From: Callipepla californica brunnescens
Taxonomy: Eukaryota; Chordata; Aves; Galliformes; Odontophoridae
Reading direction: 5' to 3'
NCBI GenBank assembly: GCA_023055505.1
Contig: JALIRH010000026.1
Span: 8,013,591-8,077,590 of the forward strand
Length of the DNA: 64,000 nucleotides
In this document: piece by piece, positions 1 through 11,433 of the stretch
Numbering within the stretch: position 1 is the first letter of the stretch
Layout of the letters: each line of letters opens with the position of its first letter
Program-made: the position numbers and the translations under genes
Notes under the pieces: generated by a model
The model's input: the letters and a program-made list of their open reading frames with translations, nothing else
The model's database searches: none
Told to the model about the DNA's origin: nothing

Positions 1-1377
1 TCAGATGTGAAACTCATCCAGACCATGATGTTTGTCTCAGAACTGAAAAATATCCTTGAGAAAGCCTCAAGCAGGCCTGGTAGCCCAACAGCAGATCCTA
101 ATTCTATCCCCCTGGTGCTTTGTGCAGATCTTAACTCATTGCCTGATTCAGGTAAGGCTGATTTCTACATCTTAATTTTGAACGTCACCTTTTTAGATTC
201 CCTTTTTTCTGCTGAGGGAGGCTGGGTACCCTCAGTACTACCCTGGCTAGGTGCTGCTGAAGGCTTTCTTACTAACAGAGAGATCTGAATGAAGAAAATG
301 CAGGTCCTCCAGCTGTGGAACTTACTTTTTGTGATCTGTTGTACTCCCCTTGTTTTACTGGAATGCCAAAAGAGCTGTAGCCTCAATGATGGCACACCTG
401 TGTCCTGTGGCTGCTAGCCAGAGAGGTGTAAATGTATCAGATGTGCGCAAGATTGCTGTGCAGATTTGCCCTTAAACGCCAAGCTGTTTTTATCCTGATT
501 TTGTGTGGTCTCTCGTTGATGCTTTTATCAATTCCGAGGTCAAAATTTCGTGCATCTTCTATTTTAAAGCAACTGCCTGAATCCTTTCCTTTGCCAACAG
601 GTGTGGTGGAATACTTAAGCAATGGCATAGTAGCTGACAACCACAAGGACTTCAAGGAATTGCGTTACAACGAGTGTCTCATGAACTTCAGCGGCAATGG
701 GAAGAACGGGGCTTCTGAAGGAAGAATTACGCACGGCTTCCAACTCAAGAGCGCCTATGAAAACAACTTGATGCCTTACACCAATTACACTTTTGATTTC
801 AAAGTAAGCAGTGATTTTTCTGAAATGGCAGGCATTGACCTGGTCTCTCCAGGATGCTGCCTTAATTTTCTGACCGTTTCTCTCTGTTCCTGTAAGTGCT
901 TCATCGCTGGCTCCTACACTTGCTGGACTCTTTCCTGCAACCCTAAAGTCCTTGATTTGCTGGCGTTTGTAAGCTTCTGACCTGGCTCTGGTCAGGGACT
1001 TAACGAAAACGGACGCAGTGCTTTGAGCGCAGAGTGGCATGCGCATTGGTTGCCCTGGTTGCAGTGCTGTGCACCTTCCCTGGAATGGCAGCCAGCAGCC
1101 AGTCGAGTCGAGGTTGCCAGAACCGAGGTCTGTTCTCACTTCTCATGTTTCTCTTTCTCCCTAGGGTGTGATTGACTACATTTTCTATTCCAACACTCAC
1201 ATGAACGTGCTTGGTGTCCTGGGGCCTTTGGACCCTCAGTGGCTGGTTGAGAACAACATCACTGGGTGTCCACACCCTCACATCCCTTCAGACCACTTCT
1301 CACTGTTAACACAACTCGAACTCCATCCTCCGCTCCTGCCTCTTGTCAACGGTGTGCACTTGCCTAACAGGAGGTAG
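1..1377 (+). CDS. CNOT6L: CNOT6L, CCR4-NOT deadenylase subunit, last three coding exons (5' part lies outside the window)
   Basis: Catalytic poly(A)-shortening nuclease of the cytoplasmic CCR4-NOT complex. Coding exons are 1-151, 601-803 and 1165-1377, joined at GT-AG junctions with matching phases (1, then 0), giving the last 188 residues and a TAG stop. The protein matches the vertebrate CNOT6L C-terminus almost residue for residue. It includes the endonuclease/exonuclease/phosphatase-fold motifs LCADLNSLPDSG (catalytic Asp and Asn) and IPSDHFSLL (Asp and His), and ends VNGVHLPNRR. The leucine-rich repeats and the first half of the nuclease domain lie upstream of base 1. CNOT6 is the close paralogue; the C-terminal residues and the CXCL13 neighbour favour CNOT6L. 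The frame is intact, with no sign of pseudogenisation. Confidence 0.96.
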
Positions 1378-2920
1378 TGGAGCCCTGCCCCTTTGAGGGC
1401 AAGGACCTGTTGTTATGGACCTGTACAGTTGTAAATCAAAGTATATAGGAGTGAAGTATGGCCAACCTTAAGCTGCTTCTTCAAGCTCCTTTCCTTATGT
1501 GTTTGATATGAGATTTTGCACATTTTGGTGCATATTGGTATCATTTGGCACTAGGGCTGGAACCAAAGTATTATTCCCTTTCCAGGTTTTTAATTTAATT
1601 TTTTTTTTTTTTAACTGGCAAGCTTTTTCTTTTCGGTAGGAAGCTGCACTTAGAAATGGACAAATGAGATTAAAAACTTACGTATCAACATATTTAAAGG
1701 TAATGTTTTTTTCCAGAACGTGGTAAAATGAGCCAACTTTTTAGGAGAAAAACCTTTTAGAATGAAAACCAAGAATAGAAGTGATTGCTTTGTAGGAAGA
1801 ATATTAGAAATTCTGTTTGAACCCAAAATGGAGACTGAGCTCTTCGTCCAAAATAAATTTTGCACATTAGCAAAGCACTTAATACCTGACTATAAATTAT
1901 TAGCAGCGTGGCCCAGCCCGTTATCTAATACTAGAAACCAAAGATGGCTTCGTATCCGTGATAAAACTTGAGCTCTAAATTCTTCTGATGCAATTTCATT
2001 TACAACAAAAATTCCAATGAACCTGTGTCTCACAAGAATCCATACGTGAGGATTTGATGTCATTATGGAGAGCTTGCTTGGCAGATGTGATGGTAACCTT
2101 GTTTTGGAGCTCTGAAGAGCTCCATTCTTTCTGGAGCTCTGTTCTTTCTGGGTAAGGTGTTCAGGAATCCAAACAATCCCTGTGAGACAAAGCTGTCTCT
2201 GCTTTGGCGAGGCAGGACAACATGCTGATCAGCAGAATAGGTCGGGAGCAGGATTTGGAAAGGGTTTGCACTTAGAGTAAGCCATTGAATGCCTTTGGGA
2301 ATGGAGAAGTTCCAGATCCTCTCTAGGTTCCCTTTTCCAAAGGTCATTTGCAACTACGGGAAGCTTTGGGTGAACTGGTTAAGCTTAGGGTACAGGAAAA
2401 AAGCTGCTGGAAATGATCATGCTTCTGTCTCCACAGCACGTGTGAAGCAGCATTTTCGCAGGGGGAAGAGAGTGGTAGCCGTCATCATTCCCTGCATTAT
2501 TTTTCCTGACCCTAGTTGCCAAATAGCCATCAGATGTGCTGAAAAATCTTTCATTTCTGTTGTTGGTCGGGGTCAAATGAAAAGGCTTCTGGTTCATTCC
2601 CAAGTGTTAATGCTCTGGAGACGTGTTGGAAATCCTTTTTTTTTTCCTTTTGCTCTCTTGGTGGCCAGTTCAAAACCTTGTGCCTCAAGGGGCATTAAAC
2701 CTGATGTAATTTTCTGGAAGAAAATGGGTTGGCTGCTTAATGTTAAAAAAAAATGGCACAGTAATAGGAAAAGGTTGTGTCTGTGTTTTTAAGTTTTTCT
2801 TTATTCTGCTTTTTTGCTGCTATAAGATTTTCTTGAATTTATATTTTAAACTTTTCATGCACTTTACTGTTTCTAGTCTCAAAATGTGATATTTTTAATA
2901 AATGAGAAAATTTTCCATTA
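1378..2920 (+). other. CNOT6L: CNOT6L 3'UTR (minimum extent)
   Basis: AT-rich sequence without a coding frame follows the stop codon. AATAAA signals lie at 1852-1857 and 2897-2902, and further ones at 3715-3720 and 4309-4314. The end at about 2920 is the first strong candidate after the T-rich stretch. Longer 3'UTRs reaching 4-5 kb are plausible because mammalian CNOT6L transcripts have very long 3'UTRs, but the true ends cannot be read from sequence alone. Confidence 0.6.
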
Positions 2921-5900
2921 CCTGAATGCAATTTTTAAACAGATTGATAGCCTATATTTATGTCTCATTCGTATACTTCACAGTCAAATTTAAATCGTTA
3001 AATTAGTTGAAATGCTAAGGAGCCGTCTTCTGTCTCACAGAACTGACAAGTCAGGCTGTTCCTCTGCTCTTTGGTTCTCCGTTTCCTTTGTCATTTTGTA
3101 TGTAGGAAATTGTCCATAGGAAAAATCCATCGGACCCAGAGTAGAAGTATTCCCTGACTTGTGCTGAGGGGGGTGGGAGAGGAGTGGGACAGACTGCAAA
3201 GATGAGTTCAGTGAAATGACAGCTCCCTCTAAAAGAAGTGCCTAAAACTCTGTCGTCTGATACCAATTGGAAGTTCCTGTAGCTGGGTGAAATTAACGGA
3301 CTTAAATTGCTTTGTGCAGCAGCAGCAAAAAAGAAAAAAAGCCCCTTCTAAAGAAGAATTTTCCTCTAGGTGCAGGTATCTCCTTTTTAATATACCTCAG
3401 CGTTCAACACCTAGCCACGTAGATAAATTGAGACAGCAACTGAGTATAGTACTGGAAAGTAGAATAGCATGAAAAACTTAATTTTGTGGACATCACCTTT
3501 CTGTAATCAGCTACTGTATCTCTTCTGGAGGGGTTCTCTGCTCTGGAGGTGTGCACTAACCACCGTTCTCCTCCTGTCCTACACGCATGTTAACTAGCAA
3601 CGTGAGCAATAGTTCCACCATACTTCACTCCCAATATTTTTTGAGATGTTTGTATAAAATGGAATTTCAAGTTCACCTATGATTGTATATGAACTGCAGA
3701 GGAGCCCGTTTGTTAATAAAAAGCAAAAGCGGCAACAATCTTTTGTAATATCGGGGTGGGAGAGGGTGGGGGTGGAACAAAAGCACCCGGTAAACATTGT
3801 AAACTGCTACGTTGTACTTTCCTCGGGTTTATAACTGGTTGAAGTGTTCTGTTGCAGGAAGGTGTTCAATGGGATTTTCTCTGCTTCAAAATGCACTTCG
3901 GAACGTCCATTACGCTGTGTGACTTTTAAAACGCTGTTTGAACAGATGCTGCACAAAACTTCTGGATTTTAACAAAGCCTGTTTAGAAACTGTTTTTCTT
4001 TCGGTCGATGCACATAACTGGGAGCATGTTTACCCGCCTCGCACATGCCTGGCTCCCTCTCTCTTTTCCTCTCGTTTCTCCTCTTCTTTCCTACGAAAGG
4101 AGCAGTAAGGGGTTGTGCTTTCTTCCAGCCGAGCAGAATTGCTGTTCTTCACAGAGCTCTGTCCTGAGACAAGAAAGAGCACGGAGCGTTCGGCCACGTG
4201 CGCGGGATGTGATCCATTTCGCAGTCACCTGCAGCACCCAGATGGTGACACTCATTTCTTTCGACCCAGGTGGAGGCTGACAGCCTTCTAGGGGAGAGGG
4301 AGGGAAGTAATAAAGAGCAAAATATCCCTAACCACAAACACATTAATGGGAAAGCAGTGGTCCTCTCCATCGCTGACCCTCGTTCCCCGTGCCTAGGCGC
4401 TGGGCACGTGACAGAGCCTGCACAACCCGTGCTTGGGATGAAGCTCTCAGCCCCTTCCTGCTCCTTTCTTTCTTGGTTGGGTTTCACTGATATTGTGCCT
4501 GGTGTCAACTTCTAAGCAGCAGCACTGCCTAAAGCAAGCAGAGAAAAAAACAAAAATCCAGCACCATTCCACAAGCAACTTTTTAAAATTCAATATGGTA
4601 AATCTGTTAGATATGGGGTTTTGTGTGTACATATATACATATATATATATATATATAAAAGAGAATTTTGTACATTGTAGCTGAATATTTTGGTTTCCTT
4701 ATTTTGATGTAAGGGGCGTGAACGTTTGTGCACCGCACGCTGAAGTCAGGTATGGCGCAGTGGGCTCTGAGAGCAGCTCTTCTTCCATTGGCCTCATTAA
4801 AAGTTTTCCCATCGGTTTCTCACATCTACTGAGAAAATACTTTGTTTTATCCATAAGCTTTCTATGTGTGTTTGAAGCCACTCTCTTTAGTCTGCAGAAC
4901 CCTTCAGAAGAGTTCTTGTCAGTCTCAACCCCTCGCTGTCCTGTGTTTTACCAACTGTAAAGCCCAGAGTTTTGGAGCCAAACCTGTTGAGAAGCCTTTG
5001 ACACTGACCTCTCAGAACTATTCTGCGGTCTTCAGAGCTGTGGCAGTGCTGCGGACTACTGGGGGCCTCCCACCTTGCAGCTTTGCTGTGGGGGCTCCTA
5101 AACTCATGCCCAATCCCTGTGCTTATGCACCCAGAGCCCACAGCCTGGTTTACAAAGGCGCTGAGCGCCTGCAGCTCCCAAATCCCGAATACAGAGCTGC
5201 GTTTCTCATGGTGCACAAGCTTCTCACATCAAAACCTTCCCTCGGCATGAAATCCGGTGTAGTGGCACGGTGTGAAAGGTTCTTTTAATCCTATCCACAC
5301 CAAGTCAATAGCCTGCGACAGAAAGAATGCAGAAGTGGGACACACGCCCTTACCTTGGTGTGGGAGGGAGCAGCATTGTTATCCCCCAGTGAGCTCAGCT
5401 TTGTGCTTAATTACCATTTGCCTGTTCTTGGCTGCTGTACCTTTCTTGTAATGACGATAAAGAGCAAAGGCCACATTTGAACATAAGGAATGATGCTTTC
5501 CCTGTTGCAGCTCTTCAGCAGGCACTCCTCCCGAGACGATAGCACAGTGTTGGTGTGAGAAATGCCTCACTGTTTCACATCAGCTTCTTGTTCTTTTGCA
5601 ATAGATCCTGGCTTTGTTGTGTTTTTTTTTTCCTAATAATCACAGAATCCCTTTCCTTTGCTTCATGCCAGTATAGCAGATGGTGTTGCACGGAGGTGGG
5701 TTTGAAGGGTGCAGACTTCAGAGCCTGCCGTGTGCTCTGTTACTGCTGATTGACAGGGGAAGGGAAAGGGAAAGGAATGGAAAAGGAAGGGAATGGTAAA
5801 GGGAAGGGAATCTGCTGAAGCAGAAGGGGGAAGATTTTGACTGTCAGATTTCCCATGCCTCAGAAGGATCCAGACTGCTCGGTTGCAGAGGGTTTTATAC

Positions 5901-7900
5901 AGACTAGGCTCTTCATCTCATAACGAGGAAAGGCATCGTGGGTTATGCAGCTCATCATTATTTTTTTTAATGAGTACAGAAGTATTGTGGCATACTCTCC
6001 CTTCATCTCCCTTCTGTGTTCAAAAGCAGCATAAACTGCTTTTGTAAACCCGGTGGAAACCATTTCCTACATCTCTCTGCCAAGCCTCAGCCCAGAAAGC
6101 ACTTTAAGGTTAAAAACCAATTTCAAAGGAGATTATACAGCTTGAGATACAAGCACAGCCATGAGTGACACAGTATCTCCTCTTGTGACCACATTTTCAC
6201 AGATACTGAGCACAGGTTTTCTGTTCTGGGAAAAGGAGCTGGGACAAAAGGCAGAGCTGGTGAGGTAGGCACGGGTACGACACGTTCTGAAAAGTGACAA
6301 AATGACACCGTGAAGAAAGTGACAAAGCTAGCACCTCTCATGGACTGGAGAAAAGTCATTCGACTCTATGATGGGTATTCAGATGTGACAAAGTTTGCAG
6401 GTTTGACTGTATTGGAGGGTGATGGACTTCAGGAGTAGTTTCTCGACGTATGTCTGATAATGAACAGGAAGCTGGAGAAATGCTCGTGCACTTTGGTACA
6501 GGGTTTTTCAAGCATCATTGATGGCAAAGCATGCCAAGTGATATGACTCCTCCCTTCCCCCAGTCCTCCAATAGCACAAGGTATTTAGCTTAGAAAACCT
6601 CTCACCGGTGAGGGTGAGGGTTTGAGTGGCTCTGGTGCTTGGTCTCGTCCTCTCTGTTGAACAGTTTCTAAAACCTAGGCATTTACCAAGTTTGCGTTTG
6701 TCTGTATTTGTCTTTGTTCCAAAGCAGAAAAAGAAATCATGGTGGCTCTCAAAGTGACATGTTACATGACTCTGGCTTTGTTTTCGATTTTTAATTATTG
6801 CATCATGTGTTTCCTTTCCGAGCAATTAAAGTGTTTGTGTGCACCACGTTAGCTAAAGATGCCCTTAATTCATAAACTTACAGGTGTCCCCCTCCACCAC
6901 CCGCCCTGCCCCTTCCCACAGTTCTCCTTTGGGGAGGCTGGGTGCTTTTCAGACACACTTATTTCTTGTGCTTCGTTTCTGCAACAGCCATCTCCTCCCC
7001 CCAGAAGGTGGAACTGCACACGGAGAATTGGGAAGCAGCGGTGACACTCTGGGACATGCTTACACTGAAGTTTTAAGGGGATTTCCATCGTGTTTTGTGC
7101 AGATGGAATTGGGATGTTGCTGTGTGCAGAGGCTCCTCTGGCCGCTTGGCCACCAGGAGCTGGGATGGAGGCCAGGAGTTTCCCTCAGTTCCACATACCT
7201 TAGGTTGAGTGCCAGCCCTGGGAGCCACCAGCCCCATACTGGGATACTGTTTTCCAGGCATTCCCAAGCCTGACACCAGCCCTCAAGACCTCAGCTGCAA
7301 GAGCAGCACTCTCGAACAGAATCTTGGCAACTTGCTTATTCCGCATTTCCCACACGAATAAACAGCAAGGAGCCCTTTCTGCCCATCTCCCACTTGCAGT
7401 AATTGATGCACTATTAAAAGGGAATGCCAGCTCCACTTGCACGAAATGATTCTCATCCACATACTGAAAAGACTCAGTTCTGGAGGATCTGCCATTTCCA
7501 AGCAGCTCTATCTCTTGTTGGTATTCCTAGGACAGGGGAGGGAAGGTACAAGGGACCGTCCAGGGCTGTTCTAGCCAGGGATGTTCACAGACCACCAGCT
7601 TTTGGGGAATCTCCCACTCCCTCCTATTTCCCCATGCTCACACAGCTGAGAGGCGGCACTGCTGCCACCATTACTGGGATCTTTAGAGGCCAGACCACTT
7701 CTGACTTGCAGCATGCACTGCTCAGGATCCTTCCTCTGGCACAGGAAAATGCACAGAGAAGCACAAAGCCAACGGGTCCTTGGGGCAGAGGAAAGGCATC
7801 GCACATAGGAAACATCCTGCAGCCCTGGCTGCAGGCTTCGCAGTGCCACAGTCCCCATCCAACCCATTCCATTTCACACACACCCTCATGGAAACAGTTG
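2921..7900. other. Non-coding interval between CNOT6L and the chemokine cluster
   Basis: No recognisable exon was found on either strand. The first part may be distal CNOT6L 3'UTR. It contains a (TA)n run at about 4629-4657 that starts in a TGTACATA (Pumilio-type octamer, 4626-4633), and a purine-only GGGAAA-like stretch around 5757-5812. Open frames of 100-165 codons around 4.9-5.3 kb and 7.4-7.9 kb show no family resemblance and no supporting splice structure. Confidence 0.5.
5757..5812 (+). repeat. Polypurine GGGAAA/GGAAT low-complexity tract
   Basis: About 55 bases, almost exclusively A and G with a few T, built from irregular GGGAAA and GGAATGG units. Simple-sequence DNA; no function is inferred. 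Confidence 0.7.
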
Positions 7901-7917
7901 AGCAGAGCACTCACAGT

Positions 7918-9118
7918 TTAATCAAGCCCGAGGTGGGCATCACAATGGGAGACAGCAGAGTCCATATGGGGCAACACCAGGGTCTGGCAGGGCAGCCTGG
8001 TTTTGGGGCAGGGGGTGGAAAGATGGGGTGGGAGACAGGCTCCTGCCCCCTGCCAATACCAGGGCTGGTTATTTGCCAGCAGAGCTGCACAGGGGGGTGG
8101 TGGGGACGGACGCAAGGTCCTGCTACGGGGCCGGCGGCCGTCTCCCGGCTTCCCGCCGTGACCGTGCCACCGCCGCCGCTTCTTTTTTGGTGACATCCCA
8201 CTGCGTCAGCTTGTGGATGAGCAGCTGGATCCAGGGCGCCTCGGGGGCCACGCACACCTTCTTATTCCTCTTCAGGGTGAGGCTGTGAGGAGACCAGACC
8301 CGCTCAGCCCCTCCCCGCAGCTCTGCTGACCCAACACCTTTGGGCTCCAGTGTGCACACAGGTGAGCACACACACAACCCTCACGGTGAGACAGGCAGGT
8401 CTGGGGGTCTTCAGCCCCCCACCCCTTAGAACAGATGGCAGCACCCCCTGAGAGAGTGCGGGCCTTTGCAAAGGATGCAAGCATCCCCTGATTCTGCCAG
8501 GCTCCAGACTTCCACTTACATGATCTCCTTCCTCCGGCAGTGAATCCCTGGCGGCGTCACGTCAATGGCAAGGATGAGCCCGAGGCCGATGACCTGGGCG
8601 GTCACTTTGACACACTTGCACCTCTTGTTGGTCAGCAGGCTCTCCAGTGACAGACCTGCACCACAGCAGCCCACAGCCCGAGCTCAGCCCTCGCCCTCCC
8701 CATGCCCCCATGGGATGTGTGCAGGCATTAGCAGGGCACGCAGCAGCTCATGTTAGCAAGAGCAAGGACAGTCCATCCCAAAACGGCTCTGATTCATGCC
8801 TACAGCAGGGCTTTGGAAGACATAACCAACATTCTCAGACCTAAACCAAGCACTGCCCACCCGCCAAGCTTTGCAGGGGCTGTGAAGAGACGCAGCTTGA
8901 AGCCCTCAGGCAAATCCCCCCCCTTTGGCTTGAAAGAAAAGACGAATCTTGAGTTCAGAGAGAGCCAGAAGCAGAAAGCTGAAAGCTCAGAGAAGCTCAC
9001 ATGCCCAATGCTGCCATCCAGGGCTCGCAGAGGGTCCCCAGGTCCCTCACTCACCATCCCCCGGGAGCAGGCTGCTCAGCAGCAGGCCCAGGGCCAGCAC
9101 CATCCGCAGCACCCGCAT
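7918..9118 (-). CDS. CXCL13-like chemokine, copy 1 (nearest CNOT6L), with a long basic C-terminal tail
   Basis: Secreted CXC chemokine, predicted to signal through a CXCR5-type receptor in lymphoid tissue. Coding exons on the minus strand are 9118-9055, 8655-8520 and 8282-8123 (stop at 8123), with phases 1 and 2, giving 119 residues. The start MRVLRM is followed by a leucine-rich signal peptide ending near LLPGDG. The mature part has the CXC pair CKC (no ELR before it), then Cys in GIHCRRKEII and Cys in KKVCVAPEAPW, the usual four. A second Met (9103) is an alternative start, because a TATAAA at 9150-9155 lies only 32 bases from the first ATG. Unlike its two neighbours, the third exon has no donor after the C-terminal helix and reads on into about 25 basic, Ala/Arg/Pro-rich residues. 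ATTAAA at 7917-7922 is the likely poly(A) signal and is included in the span. Orthology to a particular CXCL13-like copy is not decided. Confidence 0.85.
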
Positions 9119-9149
9119 CCTCACTGCACCCAAGCTGCTGCCAGGCTGC

Positions 9150-9155
9150 TTTATA
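9150..9155 (-). promoter_or_regulatory. TATA box of CXCL13-like copy 1
   Basis: TATAAA on the minus strand, 32 bases upstream of the first ATG (9118) and 47 upstream of the second (9103). The spacing would give a very short 5'UTR to the first ATG, which makes the second ATG (MVLALG...) a realistic start. Confidence 0.6.
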
Positions 9156-9416
9156 GCAAACCCGGTGGGGATTTCATAGGCTGGGAAACGCTGGGGGAAA
9201 GCATCTGCCCCTTGCCCCCAGCTTTGACTTCCCTGCCATCGCTTCCCCTTCAGCATGTGGCCTGAAGTGTCTCCCGCCCAATGCAGAAAGCAGCAGAGCC
9301 CCATCCTACAAGCAAGGATCACGTGTTGGCATGAAAGGTGAGTGGAGAGCAGGAGGTGCTGCCCCATGGCACGCTGCAGGGACAAAGGTGATGGTGAATG
9401 AGGGAGGGCTGCTGCC

Positions 9417-10413
9417 TTTATTAAACCTCAGCCTCCCGCGCTCAGAGGGGACATCTTGCTTGCTGCTGGCACGGGTGAGCTGCAGGATGCATCAGTGCGG
9501 AGCTGGGGAAAGGCCTCTGCCTTTCTGTGGGGGCTTAATGGGGGAAAACGCCCTCTGGGCTGGGGGTGAAGCAGTGGTGGGGAGCAGGATGTCCAGCTAT
9601 AACTGTAGGCCATGAAGCCATCATGCCAGACGTCACTGGGGAGCAGCTTTCTTCCTCCTGTCAAAAGCAGAAGGGGAAAACATGCAAAGAGCAGGCCCAA
9701 GGGATGCCCTGGGAACGTGCTTGCCCCCCAGGTCAGGGCCAGGATGCTTACAGCTTCGGTAGGTCCTGCAGGAGCTTCCTCACCCAGAGAGTGTTGGGAT
9801 CCACACAGATCCTCTCCTGGGTTTTTAATTTAATCCTGGAAAACACACAGATTTTCAGCCCTTTTTCCTCCAGAGGAGAGGCTCAAGGAACTGAGCCCCT
9901 TCCTCGCACCCAACCCACAAGGAAGAGAAGCACAAAACCCAGGAAGCAACACAGGGGACAAGCCACCTGGCTGCCATGGGAGACACTTACAGCACCTCCA
10001 GGCGCCAGCAGCTGCTCCCAGCCGGCCGCACCTCAACACTCTCATACTTCCTCAAGGGAATGAAGGCAGTGGTAGTCTTGGCACAGCGGCAGTTCAGGTT
10101 GCCGTTGGTTTCCAGGAGGGCTGGGGGGACACAGCCATAGCTCACGCACCACCTGAAAACCCACCTTCCCATCTGCCTCCAAAAACCCTTCCAGGCATTG
10201 CATCCCCCCCTTGCCCCACCCCACATCCCTTCAAAGCCAGTGCACCTGCTTCCAAAAGACCCTTAAGAAACACTTAAGCCCCTGAGAGCTACAGGATGCT
10301 GCCTCCAAAAATGAAGCCCAGCTCTGCGCATGGACTCCCCTTGCCTCACCTGCATCCCCAGGGCACAGGACCGCCAGCAGCAGCCCCAGCAGCAGGGCTG
10401 CCCGCATTGCCAT
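9417..10413 (-). CDS. CXCL13-like chemokine, copy 2 (four exons)
   Basis: Secreted non-ELR CXC chemokine. Coding exons on the minus strand are 10413-10350, 10120-9991, 9835-9752 and 9657-9633 (TGA), 100 residues in all. The signal peptide begins MAMRAALLLG. The mature protein has CRC, then SSCWRLEV and ERICVDPNTLW, giving four cysteines; the VDP..W signature matches mammalian CXCL13 (CVDPQAEW). Exon 3 ends CT before GTAAGC, and those intron bases supply an in-frame TAA, so an unspliced reading would stop at 9748 after 93 residues. A strong polypyrimidine-AG acceptor just upstream of 9657 opens exon 4, coding LRKKAAPQ in the correct phase. AATAAA at 9417-9422 lies about 210 bases beyond the stop and is included in the span. 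An AT-rich CAAATAGG about 35-40 bases before the ATG may be a weak TATA element. Confidence 0.85.
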
Positions 10414-10420
10414 GCCGACA

Positions 10421-11433
10421 GGACCTGGCCCCAGCCCACCAGCATCCCCTATTTGAGCTGGGAAATAGGAGAAGTGTGGCGGCGCACGGGAGGCCCCGGG
10501 GTTGGGGGGGTTTCACCCATCGCCCTTTCCTGCTGACGGTGCTGGCTGGGTTTGTAATGCCGATAACAAAAAGCAGCCTGAGGCCACGCAGGGGCACAGT
10601 CTTCCTGAAACTGGCTCAGTTTTCTTTTTCCAAAGAAGCTGGGTCTGGTAACAACAGCTGTCATTTCCCCCACTGCTAGTTCCTAGCTCACACAGCCATG
10701 CAAACCTGGAGTTTTTGAAGTGTTTTTTTCCTCTTGTACGGTCAGATGTTACCCATTTCTCCTTGGCCGCTATTTGCATGCCAGCTGTAGCAGCAGGACA
10801 CACCATCACATCTCATAAAGATGCCCCACTCGGTACATTCATATATATGGGCACACCATCCCATTCATAAAAGATGCACACTGTTTACTTCAGGGACATT
10901 TGTAATTGGTGGGATGTAAGATAACAAAGCAACACTGAATGGCAGACAGTATATGATATACACATCCCACAAGCAGTTCTCCCCCTCAAAAAAGCATCCC
11001 GAGTTCTGGCATACTTGTCCTCGCTCCCTCCTCCAAGCTTTATTACCCCAACCCTGTGTAAGGCAGCCTCAGATCAGCCCCAGCTTACCTCTATTTGCCT
11101 TTTGCTGCTTAGAAAATCCATAAAGCTGCCTGCAGGCCCCATACCCACTATAGACACCTGCACTTGGATGTGGCTGCATGCGCTGAATCTCTTTGAAAGG
11201 TTGTGCCCCCACCCCCTACCACATCAGATGTGCAGTGACAACACTGCATGCACGAGACAACGTGCAGTGCTGCAACACCTCTGGGAACAGGTACCAGTCA
11301 CAGGGCACTGGGCACAAGAGGCAGTAATAATTTTCAGCACTAGATAAGAGACGAGAGAGGGGTTGCTCAAAGCTCCACAGCATCTCCCCAAAAATCAGTT
11401 CAAGGGAAAACACAAGGGAAGAAAAACCCAAAT
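10421..11433. other. Spacer between CXCL13-like copies 2 and 3
   Basis: About 1 kb with no recognisable exon. It presumably holds the promoter-proximal control sequence of copy 2. No complete kappa-B, ISRE or other unambiguous motif was recognised. Confidence 0.5.

Noticed and set aside
432..980. 182-codon frame with an apparent hydrophobic N-terminus
   Set aside because: It is CNOT6L exon 601-803 extended into both introns. The acceptor at 600 and donor at 804 are clear.
4866..5288. 140-codon plus-strand frame downstream of CNOT6L
   Set aside because: No domain, no signal for independent transcription, and it lies in probable distal 3'UTR or intergenic DNA.
7424..7921. 165-codon plus-strand frame before the chemokine cluster
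   Set aside because: Low-information Ser/Pro/His-rich translation with no homologue. It partly overlaps the 3' end of CXCL13-like copy 1 on the other strand.
9167..9176. GGGGATTTCA, a possible NF-kappa-B site near the copy 1 TATA box
   Set aside because: It differs from the kappa-B consensus at the 3' end. Although mammalian CXCL13 uses an unusual RelB site, one imperfect match is not enough.
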